From the NCBI RefSeq assembly GCF_021379005.1, contig NZ_CP075171.1:1302001-1366000 (forward strand): a stretch of 64,000 nt of DNA. Direction: 5' to 3'. Both the position numbers and the translations under genes were made by a program. This document shows positions 27,396 to 35,739 of this stretch, in pieces. Each line of letters starts with the position of its first letter. Positions within the stretch are counted from its first letter, which is position 1. Origin of the DNA: Leptodesmis sichuanensis A121. GTDB lineage: Bacteria; Cyanobacteriota; Cyanobacteriia; Leptolyngbyales; Leptolyngbyaceae. A model generated the notes under the pieces. That model was not told the DNA's origin. It saw only the letters and a list, made by a program, of their open reading frames with translations, and did no database searches.

Positions 27396-29471
27396 CTAAC
27401 CTCTATCTCTGGGCAGGAAAGCCATCGGGTTAACAGCACCGCGACCACTGGGGTGAACTTCAAAGTGGAGGTGCGGTCCTGTACTGTAGCCAGTGCTGCC
27501 CATCTCAGAGATTTGCTGCCCTTGAGCCACCTGCTGACCCACCTGTACCAGAATGCGGCTGTTGTGGGCATACAGAGTGAGGCTACCATCTGGATGTTGA
27601 ATCTCTACCAGATAGCCGTAGCCACCAGAGTTCCACCCAGCAGTCACCACTACTCCATCCGCTGCGGCCATGATGGGAGTGCCAACAGGGCCAGCAATGT
27701 CAATGCCTTTGTGCATCCGGCCCCAACGCCAGCCAAAGCCTGAGGTGAGAACCCCTCTTGTCGGCCAAATGTAGCCTTCAAATCTACCTGGAGCACCGGG
27801 CAGGTATTCGTTTCCAGGGCCTAAGGGTGGTAATTCAGGAGAAACTGTTTTACCCAACCGAGATTGAACGAGCGGATCGTAACTCTCAGATCCTACAGAA
27901 GCCGCTGCCACTAACTGCGGTTTCGACTCAGAAGCGGCTATAGGCTGCGAGACATCTTTCGCCTGGGGGGGCTGTCCCGTCCGGATTCGCTCACGCATTT
28001 CACGAATGCGAGAATTCAGGTTGGAGTAACGCTCCGGATTAAACTCAGGATTAACGCGCTCCGATGTTCCACCTAAGGCAACAGTAGCTGGTACTGCTCT
28101 AACAGAGACATCCTGGGTTTGAGGACGGCTGGCTTGTGCCTGACTACCATACTTCTCACGCAATTTCTCGATCTCAGATTTGAGATTCGCGATATTGTTG
28201 GATTGAAGTAGCTTGGAATCAGAATTGGTCGCAGGTAGTGTGGTTTGTGGGGCAAAGGAAGAAACGGCTGCAACCTTTGTTTCTTGAGAAACCGCAGGAG
28301 TAACTAAAGATTGAGGCGACGAACCAGAAACATCCAGTGATTTGGGAGAAGCGGGGACAGAGGCAATCAATCCCTTAAATCTTTGGGTAGACTCTCTTGC
28401 CGTCTGGTTTTGAGGAATCACCAGAACTTGATCGGCAAGGATGTAATTGGGGTTCGTAATCCGATTTGCTTGGACTAACTGTTGCAAGGTTATCCCATGA
28501 GCACGAGCGATCGTAGCCAGGGTATCTCCTCGATTAACCCGGTAATTTACCAGATCCTCAGTCCCATTCTCAGGAAACGTCGATGGGTTAGAGCGAACAG
28601 TAGGCTGGGGACTTCTGATAGAGCCAAAAGCCACTGTTTGTTCACCTGAAGGCAGAGCAGTAGGCAATTGGGCCTTTTCAGACTGCTGCTCCGAAGTTGG
28701 AAGACCAGGTAAATTAACTCTGGTTTCGTCTACTGACTTAGAGCTAGAATCCCTTTGGGCAAGAGGTTTAACAGACGATGACTCATCAGAGGGTAAAGTT
28801 GCTAACCCAGCGCGCAAGCTGTCGCGCTTTTGCTTCAGATTCTTGAGCGCTTCCTCTTGCTTGACTTTTAGGTTTGCGTCAACAGGAGATGGAAGCGTGG
28901 TCGGGGAAGCTGACGCGATCGGGGTACCACTTAAGCGCCCTGCTACTGGGCCGTAGTATCCCGGCATAATTGCCGCAGTATCAGAGGTAACAGAGGCTTG
29001 AGCGATTCGGCTGTCAGTAGGGATGATCAAAACCTGGCCAACCCGAAGTACAGCATCAACCGAAAGATTATTGGCTAATGCGATCGCTGCTGCGTCTGCA
29101 CCGTAAAAGCGAGCAACCTCCCAAAGCGTTTGACCTTCTTGGACAGTGTGCTTGATTGCAAGAGGCTGTGACTCCGAGGAAGAGGGCTGAGAAGCAGTAG
29201 CCTCTGGAGAAAGAGCGGCAGTCTCAAACGAATCTGCAGGTGATACGGTAGATTCCCCAACTGCTGGTTCAGCAGCAGTTGCACTATCGCTTTGATTGGG
29301 AACTGGCAGGTTGTAAGCACCCATTGAAATTGCCAATCCAATCATCGCGGCGGAAGTACGAACCCGACGGTTATTGTCGGGAAGAGCCTGCTTTGTTTGA
29401 GCGGTTGTCGCTTCCTGCTCGTCTGTACGGGAAGGAACAGGCTTAACCTTCTGCGGGAATGTTCGTCTCAA
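27396..29471 (-). CDS. LysM and M23 domain murein hydrolase/activator (NlpD-like)
   Basis: 691 residues. An N-terminal hydrophobic segment (about 40-55), two LysM glycan-binding motifs (about 108-152 and 305-350), a long Ser/Gln/Pro-rich linker, and a C-terminal M23 domain with MHKGIDIAGP and GPHLHFEVHP. It probably binds and cuts, or activates cutting of, septal peptidoglycan in the periplasm. The start codon is TTG (29469-29471), supported by a perfect AGGAGG eight bases upstream. The M23 zinc ligands look intact, so catalysis is plausible. Confidence 0.93.
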   Translation of the reverse strand: MRRTFPQKVKPVPSRTDEQEATTAQTKQALPDNNRRVRTSAAMIGLAISMGAYNLPVPNQSDSATAAEPAVGESTVSPADSFETAALSPEATASQPSSSESQPLAIKHTVQEGQTLWEVARFYGADAAAIALANNLSVDAVLRVGQVLIIPTDSRIAQASVTSDTAAIMPGYYGPVAGRLSGTPIASASPTTLPSPVDANLKVKQEEALKNLKQKRDSLRAGLATLPSDESSSVKPLAQRDSSSKSVDETRVNLPGLPTSEQQSEKAQLPTALPSGEQTVAFGSIRSPQPTVRSNPSTFPENGTEDLVNYRVNRGDTLATIARAHGITLQQLVQANRITNPNYILADQVLVIPQNQTARESTQRFKGLIASVPASPKSLDVSGSSPQSLVTPAVSQETKVAAVSSFAPQTTLPATNSDSKLLQSNNIANLKSEIEKLREKYGSQAQASRPQTQDVSVRAVPATVALGGTSERVNPEFNPERYSNLNSRIREMRERIRTGQPPQAKDVSQPIAASESKPQLVAAASVGSESYDPLVQSRLGKTVSPELPPLGPGNEYLPGAPGRFEGYIWPTRGVLTSGFGWRWGRMHKGIDIAGPVGTPIMAAADGVVVTAGWNSGGYGYLVEIQHPDGSLTLYAHNSRILVQVGQQVAQGQQISEMGSTGYSTGPHLHFEVHPSGRGAVNPMAFLPRDRG

Positions 29472-30172
29472 AAAAACGACCTCCTAAATTTCCAGCGTTT
29501 AACTGTCCTTGAGCCATTGATCTGTCTCTAGTCAATGATGCAAATCACATTGATAGAGGATCTGGATCACACACGGTAATTACACTTAGGCAAGATTACC
29601 CCGCTTTTTCAATTTAGACAAGTTTACACTCAACAGTAAGCATTTGTAACAAGCACCAAACCATTGTGTCAACAGGCATTGAAGAAATCAAAAAAGTTTT
29701 GATTCCGCCAGAAGTTTGCGCGGTTGCAGATAGATACATCCTTAAAAACGGCCACAGACTTCTTAATAGAAATCTACGAAAGCCTTTAAGGAGAACGGTT
29801 TGGAGCCACTAAAAAGCTTAAGCGGCATAACCATCAATGGCATAGACAGGGCAGAACGAATGTTCCGCTCACTCCAAACACTTCTCACAATTTCACCACA
29901 AAATGGGTAACTCAGGATTCGTATATCCACCCAGGAGGTTGAAATGTAGCATGAATTTTACTGGGTGATGAAGTTTGATATAAAGCTTAAAATCACTCTG
30001 GATAACGCTCCAGATCCGTTGAAGAACAGCGCTTTTGAAAGATCGGAAAACAGCTAACTCCAACAAGTTTCTGAGAGAAGTTACACAAATCGAACTGTAT
30101 ATGAATTTCTTATCAAGTTTTCCGTATTTGGTAGTCCAGTTGACTTAAATCTGACTGGTCTCTTCACTGGTT
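29472..30172. other. Long intergenic region upstream of the LysM-M23 gene
   Basis: About 700 bases between trmL and the LysM-M23 start, both on the minus strand. It has no credible reading frame. Such length suggests a long leader or several promoters for the peptidase gene. A ydaO-type signature was looked for and not found; no other riboswitch class was recognised. Confidence 0.4.
29480..29485 (-). promoter_or_regulatory. Ribosome binding site supporting a TTG start
   Basis: AGGAGG on the minus strand, eight bases before TTG 29469-29471 of the LysM-M23 gene. Confidence 0.75.
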
Positions 30173-30631
30173 CTATATCAACCCCAACTGGCGACGAGCT
30201 TCAAATAAACCGATCGCCACACTGACCGACAGGTTAAGGCTGCGAATCTCTGGTTGAGCCATTGGAATCCGAACAGTCTCAGCACAGGTGGCAAGAACTT
30301 GGGGAGGGAGTCCCTCCGTCTCGCTACCAAATAACAACCAGTCATCCATCTGGTATTGAAACTGTGTATAACTACATCGCCCTGAAGTGCTAAAGCCAAT
30401 CCATCGGCCCTTCTGGCCTTCAAAGAAAAGTTGAAACGCTTCCATAGAAGGGTGGAATTTGAGATTGACGTAGGGCCAATAATCTAATCCTGCTCGTTTC
30501 AGGTAGCGATCGCTAATTTCAAACCCCAATGGCCCAACCAGATGCAATTCAGTACAGGTAGCGGCACAGGTACGGGCAATATTTCCAGTATTCGGTGGAA
30601 TTTGGGGATGGACGAGAACAACTTTCAACAT
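30173..30631 (-). CDS. trmL: tRNA (cytidine/uridine-2'-O-)-methyltransferase TrmL
   Basis: 152 residues, a minimal SPOUT (trefoil-knot) methyltransferase. Landmarks are PQIPPNTGNIARTC at the start, HLVGPLGF, the knot motif FGSETEGLP and IPMAQPEIRSLNLSVSVAIGLFE near the end. In E. coli TrmL methylates the ribose of the wobble base 34 in tRNA-Leu isoacceptors with SAM as donor. Length is normal. Confidence 0.92.
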   Translation of the reverse strand: MLKVVLVHPQIPPNTGNIARTCAATCTELHLVGPLGFEISDRYLKRAGLDYWPYVNLKFHPSMEAFQLFFEGQKGRWIGFSTSGRCSYTQFQYQMDDWLLFGSETEGLPPQVLATCAETVRIPMAQPEIRSLNLSVSVAIGLFEARRQLGLI

Positions 30632-31137
30632 TCAGACAGTATACTCACGTAAATTTCTCTCTGATGAGATGCAGGTTTTTACCAGAAATCAGATTTTTGA
30701 TAGTTTTTTTTAATACCAGCCTCTTTTGATGGAAACATTAGAAATTTTGATTCTCCAAAAGGGGGATTTCAAGTGAAACTAATATTTCTTCCGAAATAAA
30801 TTAATAGTTTCCCTGGCTGGTACTCTCCCTTATTTTTTCTCTAAGATATTAAAAATTATCCAATTCTTCTACTGAAGAGTCGGTCGAGGTCAGATCATAT
30901 TTCCTGTATGCCTAATCCCTACATACCTATATATATAGATATCTTTTACCTCTTTGATTAGCCTAAATGAGGTCTTCCAGGCTGAGGGCTTATTGAATTC
31001 AATTAGGGTGAAGCTTGGAATCCTTATCCTAAAAAGCTTTCAGCCTTAGGGAGCAAAATTTCTCTATTGCTACACAAAGATGAGGTTAAGAAGTTGTTAG
31101 CTAGCTCCGCAGCCAGACCTTACACTCGTGCTTCAGC
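30632..31137. other. AT-rich gap, repeat-bearing
   Basis: About 500 bases upstream of trmL with no plausible gene. It contains the MITE candidate at 30714-30822 and a TATATATAGATAT tract near 30930-30945. Confidence 0.4.
30714..30822. mobile_element. MITE candidate, 109 bp
   Basis: TACCAGCC at the left end is exactly complementary to GGCTGGTA at the right end. Just inside, GGAAACATTA on the left corresponds to TTAATAGTTTCC on the right after a small gap. The interior is non-coding. Flanking target duplication is not clear. Confidence 0.45.
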
Positions 31138-31367
31138 GTGATCGGTCAGCCCGAAACCGCCCAGAAGCTTGTCAGTTGAGGCCGTCATTTGAGTCCTCTT
31201 GGTGGTTGCGAAAGCGCCCAGCAGGGTGTCGGTGAGGGCCATAGCGAGGGGCGATCGGTGATCCTGAAACCGCCCAGGAGATTGTGAGTGAGGCGTGGTT
31301 GAAGGTCGATCAGTGCGTCGCTGAGCTAACAACGCTGTTGCAACGGATTGGTGAGTTCTGGCTGTAG
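31138..31367 (+). pseudogene. Decayed 57-bp tandem repeat gene remnant
   Basis: Three related units share GGT..N6..GAAACCGCCCAG-like cores starting at 31144, 31201 and 31257, a 57-base then 56-base period. Translated on the plus strand they give IGQPETAQKLVS (stop), GGCESAQQGVGEG and IGDPETAQEIVSEAWLKVDQ. The 56-base step shifts frame and the first unit meets a stop, so the array is broken. The last unit continues to a 38-codon open stretch ending at TAG 31365-31367, inside the attC-like site. The minus strand has an alternative 40-codon frame (ATG at 31240-31242) without a binding site. Confidence 0.45.
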
Positions 31368-31410
31368 GGGAGCAAGATTGATCCGCAACCGCTGAACAGC
31401 AACGTTAGCC
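31324..31410 (+). repeat. attC-like imperfect inverted repeat
   Basis: GCTAAC-AAC-GCTGTT at the left and AACAGC-AAC-GTTAGC at the right pair in two 6-bp blocks separated by an unpaired 3-base spacer, resembling R box, spacer and L box of integron attC sites. The 87-bp length is in range. The outer boxes AGCTAAC and GTTAGCC each differ by one base from RYYYAAC and GTTRRRY, compensating each other. No integrase gene is in the window. Confidence 0.35.
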
Positions 31411-31457
31411 TGACTATGATATAGACAACCGAACCTCAATTTTCATTGCTCACAAAA

Positions 31458-31613
31458 ATGAGATTCCTCTTCACCCTACCTGCATGGGTTACCACGGTAT
31501 TCGCTGTAGCTGCTGATGCAAATTCAAAACAACCACAATGGTGGGAAATTATTACTGGAATTCTTGCAGTTCCTGCTGCTGTCGTTGGTCTTATCTATTC
31601 TGTTCTACCTTAG
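31458..31613 (+). CDS. Small membrane peptide candidate, 51 aa
   Basis: ATG 31458-31460 to TAG 31611-31613. The product has a hydrophobic start (MRFLFTLPAWVTTVFAVAA), a short polar stretch with QPQWWEI and a second hydrophobic helix (ITGILAVPAAVVGLIYSVLP), so it could be a hairpin membrane peptide. There is no Shine-Dalgarno tract. It begins 47 bases behind the attC-like site, as an integron cassette ORF would. The family is unknown and the gene may be accidental. Confidence 0.35.
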   Translation: MRFLFTLPAWVTTVFAVAADANSKQPQWWEIITGILAVPAAVVGLIYSVLP

Positions 31614-31755
31614 TGGTGCAGAAATCTCAAAGGCGACCTAAGGAAAAACGGTAGTGCGATCGCCGATCGCTGTAGGCTGGGTTTCCTGCCGTCAACCCAG
31701 CATCGCTTTTCTCCTGGCAGCACTGACCAAAACGCGATCGCATTTATGACTGAGA

Positions 31756-31880
31756 TTGTGGGCGCGATCGCTCAAGTTGGAAGCTCGGATCGAAGCATTG
31801 GAGAATCATCGACAGAAGAATAGCCGTAACAGTAGCAAGCTGCCGTCGGGTGGTGGGTTCGGCAAACGCACCAAAAGCCT
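31756..31880 (+). pseudogene. IS66-type transposase N-terminal remnant
   Basis: The frame reads LKLEARIEALENHRQKNSRN followed by SSKLPSGGGFGKRTKSL, matching the N-terminal coiled coil plus NSRNSSKPPSxDG signature of IS66-group (DUF6444-containing) transposases. Only about 40 residues remain; the catalytic domain and terminal repeats are absent. It marks past transposon activity in this island. Confidence 0.6.
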
Positions 31881-31975
31881 ACACCCACAGGGAGCGAGAC
31901 ATGCTCATAGCCGCTTAATTTCATTTGATTTTGAGCGTTTGTTAAAATGGGCAGCAGGTGGAGTGAGTGACCGGA

Positions 31976-32152
31976 ATGCCTACTGCTGCTCAATTAGAGA
32001 GTTTATATCGCGTTAGCTATCAGTTGACCTATACCATGCTGCAACCGATTCATCTGGTTTGTGTTGATCGTCGGACTCGCAATGTGTACGTCTTGGCTGG
32101 ATATGGTGAAGACCTTGAGTTTGAAATTGTACCGAATGGAGAGGTGTTCTGA
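31976..32152 (+). CDS. DUF6888-type small protein
   Basis: 58 residues (MPTAAQLESLYRVSYQLTYT onwards), with the HLVCVDRRTRNVYVLAGYGEDLEFEI core seen in small cyanobacterial proteins of this group. The stop TGA shares one base with the ATG of the next gene (TGATG at 32150-32154), so the two are translationally coupled. Such DUF6888/DUF6887 pairs recur in cyanobacteria; function is untested, and a toxin-antitoxin-like role is only a guess from size and layout. An upstream GTG (31967) is an alternative start. Confidence 0.65.
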   Translation: MPTAAQLESLYRVSYQLTYTMLQPIHLVCVDRRTRNVYVLAGYGEDLEFEIVPNGEVF

Positions 32153-32394
32153 TGAGTCAAGCGAATTTTGATGCCATGAGTGATGCCGAATTAAAACGGT
32201 ACTTCCTATCAAACCGCCAAGATCAAGGTGCTTTTCAGGCATATTTGGACAGGTTCAGTCAGCGTCCAAAATCCCTCATCGCAAGTCCAAGCGATCCTGA
32301 TTTTGATGCAAAGATTCAGGCAGCAATTCGGCAGAAATTAGAAGCCTCGCATAGCAGTCAGCCAGCTAACAACACAGTTGAGCAGACGGAATAG
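32152..32394 (+). CDS. DUF6887-type small protein
   Basis: 80 residues. The N-terminal half (NFDAMSDAELKRYFLSNRQD, then QGAFQAYLDRFSQRPK) is the recognisable part, resembling antitoxin-like small proteins that fold as a short helical bundle. The C-terminal 35 residues are polar and probably flexible. It overlaps the preceding DUF6888-type gene by one base. It converges with the helicase gene 70 bp away. Confidence 0.65.
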   Translation: MSQANFDAMSDAELKRYFLSNRQDQGAFQAYLDRFSQRPKSLIASPSDPDFDAKIQAAIRQKLEASHSSQPANNTVEQTE

Positions 32395-32465
32395 AGCTTT
32401 TTTGCTTCGCTTCAGTCTTAATTGCTGCCGCTCACTTTAGCCGTTCCATTCCAAAAACAGCCTTC

Positions 32466-35177
32466 TTACTCAATCACGCCGCTGACTGGGAAGCGATCGA
32501 TCAGTTGGATGGCTCGGACTGCGTTGCGTTTCAGTTCTGTAGGCAGATGGGGAACATGGGGAATTTGTGAGAGGAAATCCAGAGTACGGCGCAGAATTCG
32601 CACGATGTCCCCTTCATCCAGGCTGGTATTAGCACAGAGTTCGGGCCACTCCATTCCCAGTGCCCATTGTTCCACCAGGCCGACAAACTCGTATTCCAGC
32701 CAGGCCGGTAACACAACCTGCAGCCGACGCTGGCGTTGAAACAGGCGATGTCGGATGCTCCGCAGTCCACCCAGGGCGGCTTCCACGGTAGGAGGCAAAT
32801 CGTGACGAGTCCAGCTATCGGGACGGGAGACTTCCGTGACCAGTGCAGCGCAGGCTGCCGCCAGATGATGAGGTTCCAGGAGATCCAGTTCGCCAGAGGT
32901 GAGAGCCAACCCCAGCCACAGTTCGTTGTCACCGCGAATCGCCGCCACGGATTGTCCCAGGGGGGTGGGAGTCAGATCGGCCAGACAGCCAAAGCTTTGC
33001 AGAATATCAATCAGATCCAGGAAGGCTTCCCAGTAATGGTGAGATTGGCGATCGAGCTTGGTGTACCGGTCTTCCAGTTCACTCTGAATCGCTGTAATCC
33101 GCTTTTGCCGCTTCAAAATCGTGGCCCGATTCCCCCATTGATGCACGGGATGGGCATTGATTTGAGCTTCTACTGCCTGCAGCCGTTGCAGTTGGGTATA
33201 CACTTCGGGAGCTACATCCGCCAGAGGAGAGGCTTCAGGTAGGGATTGGGCGATCGCCGCTGTTTGCTCATTGCCTTTCCGGGATTGTCCAGGTTTGAGG
33301 GGCATTTCTGGAGGGGGATGCAGGGTATCGACTGCAGCAATTCGGGGCAGTTCTCCCCGCAAATCCACCACATCGGCCACGGTTGTCACATACCAGCGGT
33401 TGTCCTTACCCAGACAGACTAAATAAGGAAACTGTCCAGCTCCTGCTACCTTCGTCACCAGCACCGCCGAGAGGGGAGCCGTCATAGAACTGTGATGGCC
33501 TTTAAGACTGAGAACCGTACCTGCTACAGCAAAGGAAACGGCCATCGCCATATCGTGAGCGCGGACTTCCTCGGCCTGATGCTGCAGGGTTTTGAACAGG
33601 CGGCGTTCCTCTTTCAGTCGCTCCTGCAATTTTTCGTACTGGGCCAGTTGCTCCCAATCTACGGAAGCCAGTTGAGCCTGCAATTGAGACTGTTCGGCTT
33701 CCAGACGATCGATCGCCTCCTGTTGGGGTCGGAGATATAAGGTAGCGAGATACTGTCCAAAGCTGCGTTCCACCAGTTCCTTGGCTTCATCCAGCGTGTG
33801 GGTCTGTAACAGGTTGAGCACCATGCCATAACTGGGTGTAAATTGACTGACCAGCGGATCGGGGCCAACTGTCGCCAGATAGGCCGCTTCTCGTGCTCCT
33901 TCAAAGGGGGTCTGTACTGTCACCACATGGCCCTGCACATCCATGCCCCGTCGTCCGGCCCGACCTGCCATTTGCAAAAACTCGGAAGCATTCAGCAAGC
34001 GATGGCCGCGATCAGTACGTTTAGACAGACTGGAAATCACCGTCGTCCGGGCTGGCATATTGATCCCAGCGGCCAAAGTTTCGGTGGCAAAGACAACCTT
34101 AATGAGTCCCTGCTGAAATAGTTCTTCGACCAAGCCTTTCCAGGCGGGCAGCAATCCGGCATGATGAGCGGCAATCCCTTGATACAGGGGTTCGACCTGT
34201 CCGGCCCGGGCGGCTTCCGGGTTGCGCTCCAGAAATTCGTCAATTTGCTGCTTCAGAGCTGCCGCTTCTACTTCATTCACCAGGGAAAAATCACCAACGG
34301 TCGCAACGGCCTGATCGCATCCCCGGCGGCTAAAGATGAAGTAGATAGCAGGCAGCATATCTCGCTGCTGTAAGTGGGATAACACAGCGGCCAGAGAGGG
34401 GCTTTCCTGCCTGGGGCCACGGCGATCGCCATTTCCTTTCGCGCCCCTGCCTCCCTTGGGCCGCAGGCGGGGATTCATTTTTTTCTGACTGTCATCCAGC
34501 AGCGGAAACAAGCCTTTGGGAGTGCAGTAGTGAAACTTCAGGGGAACGGGGCGGAAGTCAGAATAGATTAACTCCGTTGGCCCATGCACCTGGTGAATCC
34601 AATCGGTTAGTTGGTCACTGTTATCTACCGTCGCGGACAGAGCCACCAGTTGAATTTCATGGGGACAGTAGATAATTGATTCCTCCCAGACGGTGCCCCG
34701 CTGGCGATCGTTCATGTAATGGCATTCGTCCAATACCACTGCTTCCACACCAGTCAAGGAGGTGCCGACTTCGCCGATCGGGGTGCCATACAACATATTA
34801 CGAAAGATTTCAGTGGTCATCACTAAAATCGGCGCATCCCGATTGATCGAAATATCGCCTGTCAACAAGCCCACGGAGTCAAAGCCAAATATTTCGCGAA
34901 AATCCCGCAGTTTCTGGTTCGACAGGGCTTTTAAGGGGGTGGTGTAGAATACTCGCCGTTTGCCTGTCAACGCCCGGTGGATCGCATATTCTCCAATCAA
35001 GGTTTTACCCGATCCTGTCGGCGCACAGACCACGACGGAACGACCCGCCTCCAAAGCCGCGATCGCCTGGCGCTGGAACTCATCCAGGGGGAAGGGAAAT
35101 AGTTGGCTTAGATCAAGCCTTGGTGAGGTAGGAAGGGAAGTCACACCCGAATAGTCCAAACGACGGAGGATCGACAC
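32466..35177 (-). CDS. Ski2-like DEAD/DEAH-box RNA helicase
   Basis: 903 residues. Helicase core 30-470: Walker A C51-A-P-T-G-S-G-K-T59, DECHYMNDRQRG (motif II as DECH), SATVDN (motif III) and QMAGRAGRRGMD (motif VI). The C-terminal 400 residues include the rRNA-processing arch-like region and the DSHCT domain (from about 730). It resembles Mtr4/Ski2 and chloroplast ISE2, which unwind RNA for processing and decay. It is probably cytoplasmic. Monocistronic by its neighbours' orientation. Confidence 0.9.
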   Translation of the reverse strand: MSILRRLDYSGVTSLPTSPRLDLSQLFPFPLDEFQRQAIAALEAGRSVVVCAPTGSGKTLIGEYAIHRALTGKRRVFYTTPLKALSNQKLRDFREIFGFDSVGLLTGDISINRDAPILVMTTEIFRNMLYGTPIGEVGTSLTGVEAVVLDECHYMNDRQRGTVWEESIIYCPHEIQLVALSATVDNSDQLTDWIHQVHGPTELIYSDFRPVPLKFHYCTPKGLFPLLDDSQKKMNPRLRPKGGRGAKGNGDRRGPRQESPSLAAVLSHLQQRDMLPAIYFIFSRRGCDQAVATVGDFSLVNEVEAAALKQQIDEFLERNPEAARAGQVEPLYQGIAAHHAGLLPAWKGLVEELFQQGLIKVVFATETLAAGINMPARTTVISSLSKRTDRGHRLLNASEFLQMAGRAGRRGMDVQGHVVTVQTPFEGAREAAYLATVGPDPLVSQFTPSYGMVLNLLQTHTLDEAKELVERSFGQYLATLYLRPQQEAIDRLEAEQSQLQAQLASVDWEQLAQYEKLQERLKEERRLFKTLQHQAEEVRAHDMAMAVSFAVAGTVLSLKGHHSSMTAPLSAVLVTKVAGAGQFPYLVCLGKDNRWYVTTVADVVDLRGELPRIAAVDTLHPPPEMPLKPGQSRKGNEQTAAIAQSLPEASPLADVAPEVYTQLQRLQAVEAQINAHPVHQWGNRATILKRQKRITAIQSELEDRYTKLDRQSHHYWEAFLDLIDILQSFGCLADLTPTPLGQSVAAIRGDNELWLGLALTSGELDLLEPHHLAAACAALVTEVSRPDSWTRHDLPPTVEAALGGLRSIRHRLFQRQRRLQVVLPAWLEYEFVGLVEQWALGMEWPELCANTSLDEGDIVRILRRTLDFLSQIPHVPHLPTELKRNAVRAIQLIDRFPVSGVIE

Positions 35178-35263
35178 ATTGCCATGGTGGCAGGATAGAG
35201 AAAGTTCTAATGCCCAGCCCTGGTTCTATCTTAAGCATCCAGCGACGATCGCGAATGGCAATT

Positions 35264-35332
35264 AAACCCAGACCAGCTAGAAAACGGGAGTTTTTCCATC
35301 AGGAACTTGATTCTGGGCATGGACAGGGTTTA
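35264..35332 (-). repeat. AAACC/GGTTT palindromic repeat, diverged copy
   Basis: In reverse orientation: AAACCCAGACCAGCTAGAAA at the left and TTCTGGGCATGGACAGGGTT at the right. It aligns along its whole length with the copies at 44201 and 47511, with about one quarter of positions changed. Confidence 0.6.
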
Positions 35333-35408
35333 ACTCTGCAAAACATTTTATAAATGTTCATCTTAAACTGCCGCTACTGCTTCGATAGGAAAAACTAAAA
35401 GAATAATT

Positions 35409-35450
35409 AAACCAAGTCCAGTTAGCAAACTGAAGTCTCTCATCAGAGCA
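35409..35450 (-). repeat. AAACC/GGTTT palindromic repeat, partial copy
   Basis: AAACCAAGTCCAGTTAGCAA is a recognisable left end, after which similarity fades. Confidence 0.4.
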
Positions 35451-35602
35451 ACTGCAGCGGTGGAGATGGACGAGGTCTGAATAGTGTTCAGTTCTGGAGT
35501 GGAGTATGAATGGCAAGAATTTGTAAAATCCCCCAAGGGGGATACTCATTCAATGTTTGGTAAGTTACAGTAACTAGGGAATCTTAGTTTACTGGAACAG
35601 AT

Positions 35603-35630
35603 GATCTACAAGTTTTGATCTACAAGTCTT
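35603..35630. repeat. 14-base tandem duplication upstream of the riboswitch
   Basis: GATCTACAAGTTTT and GATCTACAAGTCTT stand side by side (13 of 14 identical), about 110 bases before the aptamer. It could be an operator. Confidence 0.4.
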
Positions 35631-35739
35631 GACTTTGTAGTTCTTCCAGAGCAGCTTCCTGACTAGATCGGTTCGTGTCAATCTAGTTTCTCATAAATAC
35701 AGTCAGGGAAGCCTGCATCGTCTGCTTAAATCGTGGGTG

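Larger units (their letters stand above)
35178..35739. other. Intergenic region with repeat copies and leader of the riboswitch
   Basis: It separates the divergent helicase and universal-stress genes. It contains one full diverged copy (35264-35332) and one partial copy (from 35409) of the AAACC...GGTTT palindrome family, and a 14-base tandem duplication at 35603-35630. A 63-codon minus-strand frame at 35358-35549 looks accidental. Confidence 0.45.

Noticed and set aside
27284-27589. Upstream extension of the hydrolase-like gene at 26696
   Set aside because: It would overlap the conserved C-terminus of the LysM-M23 gene by almost 200 bases, and the residues are low-quality; the ATG at 27281-27283 fits better.
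29472-30172. A second c-di-AMP riboswitch upstream of the LysM-M23 gene
   Set aside because: A murein hydrolase is a usual target, but none of the three aptamer blocks is present on the minus strand.
35358-35549. 63-codon minus-strand frame in the riboswitch-helicase gap
   Set aside because: It lies in repeat-derived DNA and has no recognisable features.
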